Shown: in pieces, positions 34,316 to 43,589 of the stretch
How the letters are laid out: the number at the start of each line of letters is the position of its first letter
How positions within the stretch are numbered: position 1 is the first letter of the stretch
Source: Synechococcus sp. UW140
GTDB lineage: Bacteria; Cyanobacteriota; Cyanobacteriia; PCC-6307; Cyanobiaceae
NCBI GenBank assembly: GCA_945860085.1
Contig: CAMAPJ010000006.1
Coordinates: 1-50,723, forward strand
Reading direction: 5' to 3'
Length of the DNA stretch: 50,723 bases
The notes under the pieces: model-generated
Told to the model about the DNA's origin: nothing
Database searches by the model: none
The model's input: only the letters and a program-made list of their open reading frames with translations
Made by a program: the position numbers and the translations under genes

Positions 34316-35323
34316 TCAGTTAGGAGACGCCTCGCCAGCCGTAAGGCTGCCGGCCCAGTGGAGCTTGCGGGTGAGGGTGCGGTAATAGGAGGGGCTCTGA
34401 TCGAGTAGCACCATCAGGGCATGGTCGCGGGCCTGCTGGATCACACAGCGATCGCCGGGTTCCAGCACCGTGGCTGCGGCGCCGTCCTTCCAAAGCTTGA
34501 CGCGGCGGTTGCTCTCCCCCAGGGGCCAGACCCCCAGGCGCGAGCGGGGCGGCACCACCACGGCCCGGCTGGAAAGGCTCATCGGGCAGATCGGATTGAC
34601 CACAATCGCATCGATGCCGGGATGAAGAATCGGCCCCCCGGCCGCCATGGCGTAACCGGTTGAGCCGGTGGGGGTGGCGATGATCAGGCCATCGCCCCGG
34701 TATTGATCTACTACCTCGCCATCGATCTCCAGCTCCAGCAGACAGGTAGGCGAAACCTCATCGAGGCAGGGGCGAAAATAGAAATCATTGAAGGCTAGAT
34801 GAATCCCTTCCTGGCTCCCATCGCCTAGGGCCTTGGCACTGCCGCTAGCACCATCCACAACTCCATTGGCCTCGCTGTGGCCGTCACCTGGCTGGGGCAC
34901 CCCATCGCCCCGATCGATCAGGGCCTGCAACATCAAGCGACGCTCCATGGCGAAGCGGTCCTCGCGCAACCGTTGCCAGAGCTCATCGCTGCCCGGTTGA
35001 TCGGAACTGCTGTGCAGCAATTTGCGGTCGTGGGTGAGGAAGCCCAGGTGGCCGCCAACGTTGAAACAGAGGATCGGCACCTGCAGGGGCGCCATGTGCC
35101 TGGCGGCCCCGAGCACCGTGCCATCGCCACCAAGCACCACTACTAGGTCGGGGGGCTCACCCTGCTCGGCCAGCAGGCCGGGGAAGGGGTTGGCCTCAAG
35201 CCCACTCATGGCCACACTCACTTCACTGCCGGAGGCCCTCAGCTCGGAGGCAGTTCGCCTGGCCTGCCGCTGGGCCGCCTGGCTGCCAGCGCGGTAAATC
35301 AGCCAGACCCGATTTAATTGCAT
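34316..35323 (-). CDS. nadK: NAD kinase
   Basis: Phosphorylates NAD to NADP, the carrier needed by photosynthesis. From ATG 35323 ([17 protein letters not shown]) it is about 335 residues. [17 protein letters not shown] is the GGDGT motif, [13 protein letters not shown] the NxGxLGFL motif, [28 protein letters not shown] the third. An insertion at about 140-165 ([33 protein letters not shown]) is low complexity. An upstream ATG at 35359 adds 12 non-conserved residues. Cyanobacteria often have two NAD kinases; this looks like the longer, NnadK2-like or NadK1-like type, not resolved here. The ndhE gene starts the next unit 80 bp away, same strand. Confidence 0.94.
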   Translation of the reverse strand: MQLNRVWLIYRAGSQAAQRQARRTASELRASGSEVSVAMSGLEANPFPGLLAEQGEPPDLVVVLGGDGTVLGAARHMAPLQVPILCFNVGGHLGFLTHDRKLLHSSSDQPGSDELWQRLREDRFAMERRLMLQALIDRGDGVPQPGDGHSEANGVVDGASGSAKALGDGSQEGIHLAFNDFYFRPCLDEVSPTCLLELEIDGEVVDQYRGDGLIIATPTGSTGYAMAAGGPILHPGIDAIVVNPICPMSLSSRAVVVPPRSRLGVWPLGESNRRVKLWKDGAAATVLEPGDRCVIQQARDHALMVLLDQSPSYYRTLTRKLHWAGSLTAGEASPN

Positions 35324-35403
35324 GGCGACCGCATGGCGAAGGGGGGCGGCTGGGGGCAAGTCGATGGATGGCTTTGGCCAAGCCGAAATCAGCGAATGCC
35401 TGT

Positions 35404-35751
35404 TTACCAGCGCAGCAGATTGAAGCGCTCCATGTCGACCGTCTCGCGGTTGCGGTAGAGCGAGAGCAGAATCGCCAGACCCACGGCCGCCTCTGCTGCC
35501 GCAACGGTGATCACGAAAATTGTAAATACCTGGCCGCGAATCAACTGACCATCAAGATAGCTAGAGAAAGCCATCAAGTTGATGTTTACAGCGTTGAGCA
35601 TCAACTCAATACTCATCAACACACGCACGGCATTGCGGCTGTTGATCAGACCCCAGACACCCGTACAGAACAGCACGGCTGCAACGGCGAGGAAGCCCTG
35701 CAGGGGAACTGTTGCCGGCAAGGTAAAAGCCAGGACAGGGGAGAGGCTCAT
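35404..35751 (-). CDS. ndhE: NAD(P)H-quinone oxidoreductase subunit 4L (NdhE)
   Basis: Small membrane subunit of NDH-1 (NuoK homologue) with three transmembrane helices and conserved membrane glutamates. 115 residues: [52 protein letters not shown], then [38 protein letters not shown]. The first 15 residues vary and a shorter start is possible. It overlaps ndhG by four bases and is the last gene of the ndhA-I-G-E operon. Confidence 0.96.
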   Translation of the reverse strand: MSLSPVLAFTLPATVPLQGFLAVAAVLFCTGVWGLINSRNAVRVLMSIELMLNAVNINLMAFSSYLDGQLIRGQVFTIFVITVAAAEAAVGLAILLSLYRNRETVDMERFNLLRW

Positions 35752-36380
35752 GGCGTCTTCTCAAGGAGAGGTTGGATCTGCAGGTTTTTTTTGATCAGCA
35801 GCGGCGTGCGCGTCTTTTCAATCAGGCCTTGATCGGCCTCCTCACCGGTAATCACATCGCTAGTAAAAACATCGCGCCTGGCAAGCACAATCGCACCGAT
35901 CATCGCCATCAAAAGCAACACCGAAGCCAGCTCAAACGGCAGGAGATAATCACTGAAGAGATGTTCGCCAATGCGAATCGTCGCTCCGTCGCCAATCGAA
36001 GGGGGGCCTGGCAAGGCCCAGGGGGTGGTGAAATCGACGCGCAGCAACAGGCCCAACAAGCCAGCGCAGACGGCTCCCGAGAGAATCCGGCGCAGGGCCA
36101 GGCCCGGGATTACCGCCAGAGTTTCCTTTTTGTTCACGAGCATGATCGCAAACAAGATCAACACATTGACTGCGCCCACGTAGATCATCATCTGGGCCGC
36201 CGCCACAAAGCTGGCGTTGAGCAGCAGATACAGACCAGAGACTGCCAAGAAAACCCCGCCCAACAGGAAGGCGGAATAAACGATGTTGGGCAGGAGAACG
36301 ACGCCCAGGGCTCCGAACAGAACCGCAGCCGAGAGGGCCAGGAAGCAGAGGAACTGGGTGGAATCAGCGATGCTCATCAT
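35748..36380 (-). CDS. ndhG: NAD(P)H-quinone oxidoreductase subunit 6 (NdhG)
   Basis: Membrane subunit of NDH-1 (NuoJ homologue), 210 residues, five helices: [69 protein letters not shown] and [26 protein letters not shown] soluble C-terminal tail of about 40 residues is present. ATG 36380 shares one base with the ndhI stop (TGATG); a second ATG follows immediately. Confidence 0.96.
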   Translation of the reverse strand: MMSIADSTQFLCFLALSAAVLFGALGVVLLPNIVYSAFLLGGVFLAVSGLYLLLNASFVAAAQMMIYVGAVNVLILFAIMLVNKKETLAVIPGLALRRILSGAVCAGLLGLLLRVDFTTPWALPGPPSIGDGATIRIGEHLFSDYLLPFELASVLLLMAMIGAIVLARRDVFTSDVITGEEADQGLIEKTRTPLLIKKNLQIQPLLEKTP

Positions 36381-36994
36381 CAGCCTGGCTCTCGGGAGGT
36401 AGGGGCAGGGGCCTTGGCCAAGGTCTCAAGAACCTGCTCAGGACGCAGACCAGCCCGGGGCCGGGTCGGATCAACGTCGTGGGGATCCATGACTCCGGCG
36501 GGTAGGTAGGCCAGCTCGCGCAGGGCCACTACGGCAGGGTCACTGGTGACACTGGTGGGGAGGCGCCCCAGGGCAACGTTGTCAAAATTGAGGCTATGGC
36601 GATCAAAGGCCGAGAGCTCGTATTCCTCGGTCATAGACAGACAGTTGGTAGGGCAATACTCAACGCAGTTGCCACAAAAAATACAGACACCAAAGTCAAT
36701 AGAATAGTTACGCAACTCTTTCTTCTTGGTCGCTTTATTCATCACCCAGTCAACCACTGGCAGGTTGATTGGGCAGACGCGCACACACACCTCACAGGCG
36801 ATGCACTTGTCGAATTCGAAGTGGATGCGGCCCCGATAGCGCTCCGACGGGATCAGCTTCTCGTAGGGATACTGAACCGTGATCGGCCTCCGGCGCAGGT
36901 GATCGAAGGTGACGCCCAGGCCCTGGGTCAGGCTCTTGGCGGCATCCACAGCCTCGCGGGTGTAGTCGCCGACTGTCTTAAGGAACCCAAACAT
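36380..36994 (-). CDS. ndhI: NAD(P)H-quinone oxidoreductase subunit I (NdhI)
   Basis: Ferredoxin-like subunit of the NDH-1 peripheral arm carrying two 4Fe-4S clusters. 204 residues. The cluster motifs are [13 protein letters not shown] (about 64-76) and [13 protein letters not shown] (about 103-115). [23 protein letters not shown] precedes them. The C-terminal extension of about 80 residues is typical of cyanobacterial and chloroplast forms, here ending with an R/P-rich tail. It lies between ndhA (132-bp gap) and ndhG (overlapping). Confidence 0.97.
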   Translation of the reverse strand: MFGFLKTVGDYTREAVDAAKSLTQGLGVTFDHLRRRPITVQYPYEKLIPSERYRGRIHFEFDKCIACEVCVRVCPINLPVVDWVMNKATKKKELRNYSIDFGVCIFCGNCVEYCPTNCLSMTEEYELSAFDRHSLNFDNVALGRLPTSVTSDPAVVALRELAYLPAGVMDPHDVDPTRPRAGLRPEQVLETLAKAPAPTSREPG

Positions 36995-37126
36995 GAACCG
37001 AAAAGGCGGGGGGGCTGATCGAAGGGACTGACGGGTGGAGCTTGGGGCAGGGAATCAGGGGGTCAGGCGCTGGGATGACCAGGCAGGACCGGCCCCATGA
37101 TGCCTGGCCAGGCTGCTTGCTGGGGG

Positions 37127-38338
37127 TCAGCCACCGAAAACACCAGGGAATGCCAGCTTGAGCGCCGCGGTCACCAGCAGGTTGACCAGGGCAATCGGCA
37201 GCAGGAACTTCCAGCCCAGGTTGAGCAGTTGATCGATGCGCACCCTCGGCACGGTCCAGCGCAGCAGGATGGCAAAGAAGACCAGCAGGTAGGCCTTGAG
37301 AACGGTCATGACGATGCCAAGGCTGCCGGTGATCACCTGCACCACAGGGGCATCCACCGATTGGCCTAGGGCACCGGCCAGCCATTCGACCGGAACCGGG
37401 AAGCCCCAGCCGCCCAGGTACAACACCGAAACAAGCAGGGCCGAAAGCACCAGGTTGATGTAGCTGCCCAGATAGAACAGGGCGAACTTCATGCCGGCGT
37501 ATTCAGTCTGGTAACCGGCCACCAGCTCCTCTTCGGCCTCAGGAAGATCGAAGGGCAACCGTTCGCATTCGGCTAGGGCACAGATCCAGAAGATCAGAAA
37601 GCCCACCGGCTGGCGCCAGATGTTCCAGCTGAGAATGCCAGCTCCAGTCTGCTGATTAACAATATCAACGGTGCTGAGCGAGTTGCTCATCATCACCACT
37701 GCCAGCACCGCAAGGGCCAGGGGGATCTCGTAGCTGATCGACTGGGCCGCCGCCCGCAGGCCACCGAGCAGGGAATATTTGTTGTTACTGGCGTAGCCAC
37801 TCATCAGCAGGCCGATCGGCTGAATGCTGCTCAGGGCAATCCAGAGAAAAATGCCAACACCCACATTGCTGATCAGCAAGTCCTGACCAAAGGGCACCAC
37901 CAGCCAGCTCAGGATCACCGGCACCACCACCAGGATCGGCCCAAGCGTGAACAGCAGGCCGTCGGCCCGGGCCGGGATGATGTCTTCCTTGAACAGGAGT
38001 TTGAGGCCGTCGGCCAGGGGCTGGAGCACCCCTAGGGCACCGGCATATTCCGGGCCGATCCGCTGCTGCACGGCGGCGGAGATTTTGCGCTCCAGCCAGA
38101 CGGTGACCAGAACCCCCACCACCGCGGCGACCAGCACCAGCAGCATCGGCAGGGGCAGCCAAACCAAATGGGCGACAGCCGGGGTAAGGCCCAGCCCCTG
38201 AAGCAGGGTGCTGAAGCTGGATTCCAGGTCGAGGCCGGGGCTAACCACGGCCAGGGAACCTGGGGCCCACAGGCCGGGCAGGGCAGCCAGGGGATGGACC
38301 AGGGGCGACCCCGGGGGGAAGGCGGAGGCGATCACCAT
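37127..38338 (-). CDS. ndhA: NAD(P)H-quinone oxidoreductase subunit 1 (NdhA)
   Basis: Membrane subunit at the quinone entry of NDH-1 (NuoH homologue). 403 residues from ATG 38338. [43 protein letters not shown] is the hallmark cytoplasmic loop, and [40 protein letters not shown] the acidic quinone-channel loop. Family members are usually close to 370 residues, so the first 30 ([20 protein letters not shown]...) may not be translated; an in-frame GTG near residue 30 ([10 protein letters not shown]) is an alternative start. It follows the citrate synthase gene by 56 bp and leads the ndhA-I-G-E series. Confidence 0.95.
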   Translation of the reverse strand: MVIASAFPPGSPLVHPLAALPGLWAPGSLAVVSPGLDLESSFSTLLQGLGLTPAVAHLVWLPLPMLLVLVAAVVGVLVTVWLERKISAAVQQRIGPEYAGALGVLQPLADGLKLLFKEDIIPARADGLLFTLGPILVVVPVILSWLVVPFGQDLLISNVGVGIFLWIALSSIQPIGLLMSGYASNNKYSLLGGLRAAAQSISYEIPLALAVLAVVMMSNSLSTVDIVNQQTGAGILSWNIWRQPVGFLIFWICALAECERLPFDLPEAEEELVAGYQTEYAGMKFALFYLGSYINLVLSALLVSVLYLGGWGFPVPVEWLAGALGQSVDAPVVQVITGSLGIVMTVLKAYLLVFFAILLRWTVPRVRIDQLLNLGWKFLLPIALVNLLVTAALKLAFPGVFGG

Positions 38339-38394
38339 GCAGGTGGCGGCGATGGGAGCGGCTGCGATGGAGGCAACTTAGGTGCCCGGAGCGC

Positions 38395-39546
38395 TCAGCG
38401 CTCTGAAAGGGGCTGCCAGCTGAGGCCGCTGGGACCGGTATAGATCTGGCTGGGACGATAGATGCGGTTGGCCCCGAGCTGCTCCTTCCAGTGGGCCAGC
38501 CAGCCAGCCACCCGGGCAATCGCAAAGATCGGCGTGAACAGATCTTCAGGAATGCCGAGTTTGCGATACACCAAACCGGAATAGAAATCGACATTGGGAT
38601 AAATACCCTTGGGCCCGAGCCGTTCGGCGGCGACCGCCTCAAGCTTGCGGGCCAGGTCGTACATCGGATCGTGGCCGAACTGGTCAAAAAGCTGCTCAGC
38701 CAGCTGCTGCAGGATCACCGCCCGGGGATCCTTGACCTTGTACTCGCGGTGGCCGAAGCCCATGATCTTCTGCTTCTGGGCGATAGCCTCGTCCAGCCAG
38801 GCTTCCACCCGGTCTTCCGTGCCGATCAGCTCAAGCATCTCGAGCACATCCTCGTTGGCGCCGCCATGGAGGGGCCCGGCCAGGGTGCCGACGGCAGAGG
38901 CCACAACCGCATAGGGATCGGTGAGGGTGCTGGCCGTGACGCGGGCGCTGAAGGTGCTGGCGTTGAGGCTGTGCTCGGCGTGCAGGATCAAGCAGGCATC
39001 GAAGATGCGGGCGGCCAGGGGATCGGGCTCCCGCTCCGTAAGCATGTAGAGGAAATTGGCGGCGTAGGGCAGGTCGTCGCGGGGCTGGATCGGATCTTGG
39101 CCTTTACGGATCAACTGGAAGGCCGCCACCATCGTTGGAATTTTGGCGATCAGCCGCACCACGGCCCCGTAGATGTATTCGGGGTTATCCAGGGCCCGCC
39201 GCGAATAGAAGAGGCCAAGCGAAGCGGCGCTGCTCTGCAGGGCATCCATCGGATGGCCCGCCGAGGGGAAGCTTTTCATCATGTCGCGGATGCGGAAGCT
39301 CACCCGGCGATGCATCTGCACCTCCTGCTGGAAGTCCTCCAGCTGGCTGGCCGTGGGCAGAGTGCCCCAAACGAGCAGATAGGCCGTTTCCAGAAACGAG
39401 CTCTGGGAGGCCAGGTCGTCGATGGTGTAACCCCTGTAGGTGAGGATTCCCTTCTGGCCATCGATGTCGCAGATGGCCGACTGGGTGGCGGGGACCCCTT
39501 CCAGGCCCGGACGGAACGGCGGCGCGGCGGGCATCCCTGCCGGCAT
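38395..39546 (-). CDS. gltA: Citrate synthase
   Basis: Makes citrate from oxaloacetate and acetyl-CoA. From ATG 39546 it is 383 residues, starting MPAGMPAAPPFRPGLEGVPA. Catalytic blocks are HAEHSLNAST and GPLHGGANEDVLEML (the two His) and GFGHREYKVKDPRA (with the third His and Asp/Arg). FYSGLVYRKLGIPEDLFTPIFAIARVAGWLAHWKEQ is the substrate-binding C-terminus. An ATG at 39618 would prepend 24 residues (FQKCCWNANVG...) not typical of the family. Citrate synthase next to ndhA is, from memory, a conserved picocyanobacterial arrangement, linking the interrupted TCA pathway with NDH-1 genes. Confidence 0.95.
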   Translation of the reverse strand: MPAGMPAAPPFRPGLEGVPATQSAICDIDGQKGILTYRGYTIDDLASQSSFLETAYLLVWGTLPTASQLEDFQQEVQMHRRVSFRIRDMMKSFPSAGHPMDALQSSAASLGLFYSRRALDNPEYIYGAVVRLIAKIPTMVAAFQLIRKGQDPIQPRDDLPYAANFLYMLTEREPDPLAARIFDACLILHAEHSLNASTFSARVTASTLTDPYAVVASAVGTLAGPLHGGANEDVLEMLELIGTEDRVEAWLDEAIAQKQKIMGFGHREYKVKDPRAVILQQLAEQLFDQFGHDPMYDLARKLEAVAAERLGPKGIYPNVDFYSGLVYRKLGIPEDLFTPIFAIARVAGWLAHWKEQLGANRIYRPSQIYTGPSGLSWQPLSER

Positions 39547-39605
39547 CCCGACACCCAAGCTTGCCTCTCCCACGTTGGCGTTCCAGCAGCACTTCTGAAA
39601 CGCTA

Positions 39606-39665
39606 GAGCCCACCGCAAAGGCCGCGCCGTAGCGCTACCGACCAGCCAGCAAGCTGCGTGGGCTC
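39606..39665. repeat. Inverted repeat at the sixA 3' end
   Basis: GAGCCCAC (39606-39613) and GTGGGCTC (39658-39665) are perfect complements; the loop between contains the palindrome GTAGCGCTAC (39629-39638). It overlaps the end of sixA and the gap before citrate synthase. A terminator or processing hairpin is possible. Confidence 0.45.
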
Positions 39666-40141
39666 AGGAGCAACTTGAGCCGGGCCTCTCCACCGTCCTG
39701 GGCTAGGGCCACCAGGGCCACCCCGGCTTTCTTGAGGGTCACGGCGCCGGCGGGGGCGCCGATCAGGCGGGCCGCCAGCAGGCCCAGGTCCGGCTCGTGG
39801 CCCACCAGGGCCAGCCGCCGCCAGCCGGGCCGGGGCGAGGTGTCCGCCAACCAGAGCTGCAACAGCGACCAGCTGTCTCCCTCGGGCACCAGGCCAGTCG
39901 CCAACTCCAGATCGGGCGCCAGACCCGCCAGCCGGGCCAGTTCCGCCGTTTGCCGGGCCCGGGTGAGGGGACTGCTGAGCAGCAGGTCGCAACCAAGCCC
40001 CAGGGCCACTAGCCGCTGGAGCACCGCATCGGTTCGCTGGCGACCCTCGGGGGTGAGGACGCGGCGGCCATCGGCCAGATCGAGGCGGCGCTCCTCGGCA
40101 ATGCCGTGGCGCAGCAGCAGCAGTTCACGGGTTCCAGCCAT
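39635..40141 (-). CDS. sixA: Phosphohistidine phosphatase SixA family
   Basis: Histidine phosphatase of 168 residues. LLLLRHGIAEERRLD (RHG catalytic motif, His about residue 12), SSPLTRARQTAELARL (second substrate site) and LALVGHEPDLGLLAARLIG (second catalytic His in GHEP) are all present. SixA in E. coli removes phosphate from the histidine phosphotransfer domain of ArcB; in cyanobacteria the target is unknown. It lies 15 bp downstream of the DUF3352 gene on the same strand. Confidence 0.92.
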   Translation of the reverse strand: MAGTRELLLLRHGIAEERRLDLADGRRVLTPEGRQRTDAVLQRLVALGLGCDLLLSSPLTRARQTAELARLAGLAPDLELATGLVPEGDSWSLLQLWLADTSPRPGWRRLALVGHEPDLGLLAARLIGAPAGAVTLKKAGVALVALAQDGGEARLKLLLSPRSLLAGR

Positions 40142-40156
40142 GGTTCGCTCACCCTC

Positions 40157-42037
40157 TCAACCTTGAAATTGCAACTGGCCCCGCAGCCGCAGGACGGCCA
40201 CCGCCGGACCGCCTCTGTCCGAGGCAGGGGGGGCCAGCTCCGCTTGGCTGGGGCCTTGCCCATGGTCGAGCGCAGCGGGTTCTGCCTCCAGGCTGAGGGC
40301 GGCGCCGCGAATGCTGCCCGCCAGGGGACTGTCCGCCAAGGAACCGCCCGAGCCGGCCAGACCCACCAACAGGCGCCAGGGCTGCCAGGCCGCCAGCAGG
40401 CCGCGGGCCGTGGGCCCATCCATCGCCCATTGCAGTGGGGCCTGGGGCGCTTGCAGTGCCTGCAACTGCTGCAAACGCTCCCGGGGGGGCTGGTGGCCCT
40501 CCAGCTGGCTCTCCAGCACCGCCAATCCCTCAGCCCACCAGGCCAGACCTGAGTTGGAGTTTGGTTTTGAGTCTGAGCTTGTTGTTGAGTAGGGGGCTGA
40601 GTCTGAGGCTCGGGCCCCGGCCAGGCGGGCCTGCAGCTGGTCGGGGTTGCCCTTCACGGGCTTGGAAAGCAACTGGGTCCAGACCAGTAGGGGCCTGTCC
40701 TTGAGCTGCAAGGGCGCCGGGGCATAGCCCGCTTCGGCCAGGGGGGCGGCCAGGTCGGCGGGATCGGGTTGGTCCAGCTGGCTAGCGAGCAGCCAGCCCT
40801 GCTCTGTGCGGGCGCCCAGCAGGGGGCCGCCAGCGGCGCCGACCACCAGGGCCGGTAAGGGCCCCGCCGTCGGGGGGAGCGCCCGGGCCAGCAGGGCAGA
40901 GGCCAGGGGACGCCAGGGGGATTCGGCCGCCAGCAGGGCTGCCGGGTTCTGGACCAGGGCCAGGCTGGAGGCGCTCAGGGCCAGGTGCTTGAGCAGCGTT
41001 TCGCCAGCCAGCAGGGGTGCGAGGGCCAGGGGCTGGTCGAGCTGCAACAAGCCCGTCAGCTCCACCCCCCGGCCGGCGGGGGAAAGGGCCAGCACCACTT
41101 GCTCAATTGCGGCAGAACGGGCCCCAGGGATCACCCCAACATCGCCCGGCGCCTGGGCCGCGGGGGCCGCAAGACCAGTCCCAGAGGCCCGAGCTCGTTC
41201 AACCCCCAAAGCGGCGCGGGGTCCTGATTCGGAGCCAGTACCAGAGCCCGTACCAGAGCCAGCCTCGAGATCGGGCAACCCCAGCCAGGCGCCCAGGGCT
41301 CCAGACCTGGCCGTCACCAGCACCACCCCCTTGCCGAGGCGACGGGCGGCCTGCTGCAGCTGGGGGCTGCCGGCCTGGTTGAGTTCATCGACCTGGGAGA
41401 CATCGAGGGCCTGCTCCAGGGCGCCGCGCCCCGAAGCGATCAGCACCAAGTCGTCATTGATCAGGGCCGTGGCGATCGGCTGAGGCTCCAGGCCGATCAG
41501 GGCGCCGCGGCCGCTGATCAGGCCCATGCCCCGGTAGCGACTGATCTGCAGGTCGGTGCCAGCGAGGCTACGGGTCTGCCAGAAGCGCTGCAGAAAGCGG
41601 CGGGCCCCCTCCGAATCACGGCTGCGCAGGGCCAGCACCCAGCCAGGGGGTTGCTCTGCCGAGGGGGGCGTCAACAGGGCCAGGCTGATTTCCTCACCAA
41701 GCCAGGGGGCCAGTTCCGAGGCGTAATCCAGGCCAGCAGCGGCAAACACCCCATCGCGCAGGCGCTCGGCAGCGGCGGCGGCCCGGCGGCGCGCGCCAGG
41801 CCTGGCCACGGCCCGCAGATAGGCGGCGGGCTGATCGGCTGACACCAGCCAGTGCAGGCTCAAGGGCACGCTGCGGGGCACAAACCGGGCCGCCAGGGGC
41901 AGGGCCAGGGGGTGCTGCTGCAGGGCCAGGGGACTGCGCGCCAGCACCAGCCACCAGCCCCCGATCCCCAGACCAAAGAGCAGAACCGCTGCCGCCAACA
42001 CGGCCGCCAGAAAAGGGCGGGCCTTCATGCGCCGCAC
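40157..42037 (-). CDS. DUF3352 domain protein, membrane-anchored
   Basis: 626-residue protein of unknown function. An N-terminal hydrophobic segment FLAAVLAAAVLLFGLGIGGWWLVLA (about 9-33) looks like a signal anchor, so the rest is probably periplasmic or lumenal. LPLAARFVPRSVPLSLHWLVS (about 46-66), YASELAPWLGEEISLALLTP and WVLALRSRDSEGARRFLQRFW match DUF3352. Two low-complexity insertions break the domain: GSGTGSGTGSESGP (about 256-270) and a Ser/Thr/Asp/Asn-rich stretch (about 477-497). It starts at ATG 42037 or 42028 and is divergent from the rhodanese gene by about 70 bp. No enzyme motif is evident. Confidence 0.87.
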   Translation of the reverse strand: MRRMKARPFLAAVLAAAVLLFGLGIGGWWLVLARSPLALQQHPLALPLAARFVPRSVPLSLHWLVSADQPAAYLRAVARPGARRRAAAAAERLRDGVFAAAGLDYASELAPWLGEEISLALLTPPSAEQPPGWVLALRSRDSEGARRFLQRFWQTRSLAGTDLQISRYRGMGLISGRGALIGLEPQPIATALINDDLVLIASGRGALEQALDVSQVDELNQAGSPQLQQAARRLGKGVVLVTARSGALGAWLGLPDLEAGSGTGSGTGSESGPRAALGVERARASGTGLAAPAAQAPGDVGVIPGARSAAIEQVVLALSPAGRGVELTGLLQLDQPLALAPLLAGETLLKHLALSASSLALVQNPAALLAAESPWRPLASALLARALPPTAGPLPALVVGAAGGPLLGARTEQGWLLASQLDQPDPADLAAPLAEAGYAPAPLQLKDRPLLVWTQLLSKPVKGNPDQLQARLAGARASDSAPYSTTSSDSKPNSNSGLAWWAEGLAVLESQLEGHQPPRERLQQLQALQAPQAPLQWAMDGPTARGLLAAWQPWRLLVGLAGSGGSLADSPLAGSIRGAALSLEAEPAALDHGQGPSQAELAPPASDRGGPAVAVLRLRGQLQFQG

Positions 42038-42107
42038 GCAGGAGTGGCCTCATCTTTATCCATCGGGCTGATCTTTGGCATCCCATGGCCCAAGAGCGAC
42101 TTTCTTC

Positions 42108-42452
42108 ATGGCCACTCCCCTTCCCCTGCGGGCCCCGGATCTGCAGGCCCGCCTGCAGCAGGGCGAACCGTTGCAACTGGTGGATGTGCGCGAAGCCCGG
42201 GAACTGGAGCTGGCGGCCCTGGACCAGCCGGTGATCCACCTGCCCCTCAGCCGCTCCCAGGAGTGGCTCGACCAGATCCCGGCCCTACTGGACCGCCAGA
42301 GGCCGGTGGTGGTGCTCTGCCACGCGGGCGTGCGCAGCTGGCAGTTCGCCTCCTGGCTGATCGACGCCCAGGGGTTCGAGGACGTCTGGAATCTGGAGGG
42401 CGGCATTGAGGCTTGGAGCCTGGAGGTGGATCCCGCCGTGCCGCGCTACTGA
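42108..42452 (+). CDS. Rhodanese-like domain protein
   Basis: Single rhodanese domain, about 114 residues from ATG 42108. LQLVDVREARELELAAL (CH2A-type) leads to VVVLCHAGVRSWQFASWLI with the active-site Cys in CHAGVRS, then DVWNLEGGIEAWS, the C-terminal signature. Such proteins carry sulfur as a persulfide or act as regulators; the partner is unknown. An in-frame ATG at 42075 would add 11 residues that look non-conserved. Confidence 0.92.
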   Translation: MATPLPLRAPDLQARLQQGEPLQLVDVREARELELAALDQPVIHLPLSRSQEWLDQIPALLDRQRPVVVLCHAGVRSWQFASWLIDAQGFEDVWNLEGGIEAWSLEVDPAVPRY

Positions 42453-42487
42453 GCCGGGCTGATCTGGGCCCGCCCTGGGCGCCGCTG

Positions 42488-42519
42488 CCCCCCCCCCCCC
42501 AGGAGGCCCCGCCTACGAT
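42488..42519 (+). promoter_or_regulatory. C13 tract and putative hrcA -10 box
   Basis: Thirteen consecutive Cs (42488-42500), then AGGAGG and TACGAT (42514-42519). TACGAT fits the local TANNNT -10 pattern and lies 29 nt before TTG 42549. The C-tract therefore occupies the -35/spacer zone. Alternatively AGGAGG is a Shine-Dalgarno sequence for TTG 42519, 12 nt away, which is long. Confidence 0.45.
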
Positions 42520-42548
42520 TGCGGCACAGCCAGTTCTCCGAAGTTCCC

Positions 42549-43556
42549 TTGCAAGCGCTGCCCCGCCGCCAACAGGAGGTGCTGCAAGCGACAGTGCGGC
42601 ACTACGTCGACACGATGGAGCCCGTGGGCAGCCACACCCTGGTGCGGCGCTTCGGCCTACCGGCCAGCCCGGCCACGGTGCGCTCCGCCATGGGGGCCCT
42701 AGAGCAAAAGGGACTGCTCACCCAGCCCCACGCCTCTGCCGGCCGGGTGCCCAGCCAGCTGGGCTATCGCCATTACGTCAACTGCCTGCTGCCGGCCCCC
42801 GGCGCCGCGGCCGGCCAGCTGGAGCGGGAACTGGCCGGCCTCAGCCTGCAGTGGGCCGCCCTGGACGACCTGCTGCTGCAGCTGGCCCGCCGCCTGGCTG
42901 ATCTCACCGGCCTGCTCAGCCTGATCACCCGCCCCCAGCGCCAGCAACCCCAGCTCCAGGCCCTGCGCCTCGTGCCCAGCGGCGATCGGCTGCTGGTGTT
43001 CCTGGTCGAAAGTGCCGCCGCCTCAAGCAGCCTCAACCTGCGCCTGCCGGCCGCCGCCAGAGCCGAATTGCCGGCCCTAGAGCGCTGGACCACCGCCCAG
43101 TTAGAGCTGGAGAGAAACGTCGGCCGAATCGACTGGAGCACCCTGCCGCCCCAGCTACGCAGCAGCGGCTCCCTGCTGCGCCAGGGATTGCGCAGCCACC
43201 GCCAGGCCCGGCCGCTGCTGGAGCAGGACGGAGCCGTGTCCCTCGGCCTGGGGGGCCTGCTCAGCCAGCCAGAATTCAGCCGCAGCGAAAGCCTGCGGCC
43301 CCTGCTGCAGCGGGTGGAGCAGGACCCCCAGCAAGTGCTCCAGGCCGATGGGGCCGGGGCGATCGGCGGCGTTTGGATCGGCCTGGAACATCCCCATCCG
43401 GCCCTGCGCGAGTGCGCCGTGGTGCAGGCGCCCTACCGCACGGGCAGCGGCGGCCTGGGCCAGGTGGCCCTGGTGGGTCCGATGCGCATGGCCTACGCCA
43501 CGGCCCGGGCGGCGGTGCAATCGGTGGCCACGATCCTGCAGCAATTGCTGGGCTGA
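42549..43556 (+). CDS. hrcA: Heat-inducible transcription repressor HrcA
   Basis: Represses groESL and related chaperone operons by binding CIRCE. From TTG 42549 (MQALPRRQQEVLQATVRHYV) it is about 335 residues; TTG 42519 would add ten residues. The winged helix is DTMEPVGSHTLVRRFGLPASPATVRSAMGALEQKGLLTQPHASAGRVPSQLGYRHYV (about 21-76). GVWIGLEHPHPALRECAVVQAPYRTGSGGLGQVALVGPMRMAYATARAAV is the C-terminal HrcA signature. No CIRCE element or chaperone gene is in the window. It follows the rhodanese gene by about 100 bp, with the C-tract between. Confidence 0.93.
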   Translation: MQALPRRQQEVLQATVRHYVDTMEPVGSHTLVRRFGLPASPATVRSAMGALEQKGLLTQPHASAGRVPSQLGYRHYVNCLLPAPGAAAGQLERELAGLSLQWAALDDLLLQLARRLADLTGLLSLITRPQRQQPQLQALRLVPSGDRLLVFLVESAAASSSLNLRLPAAARAELPALERWTTAQLELERNVGRIDWSTLPPQLRSSGSLLRQGLRSHRQARPLLEQDGAVSLGLGGLLSQPEFSRSESLRPLLQRVEQDPQQVLQADGAGAIGGVWIGLEHPHPALRECAVVQAPYRTGSGGLGQVALVGPMRMAYATARAAVQSVATILQQLLG

Positions 43557-43589
43557 TCGACGCGCCTCACTGGGTTGGTGGGACCGCCC

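Noticed and set aside
38491..39606. 371-codon plus-strand frame opposite citrate synthase
   Set aside because: Antisense to a strongly conserved enzyme; no recognisable domain and Q/H/G-rich shadow composition.
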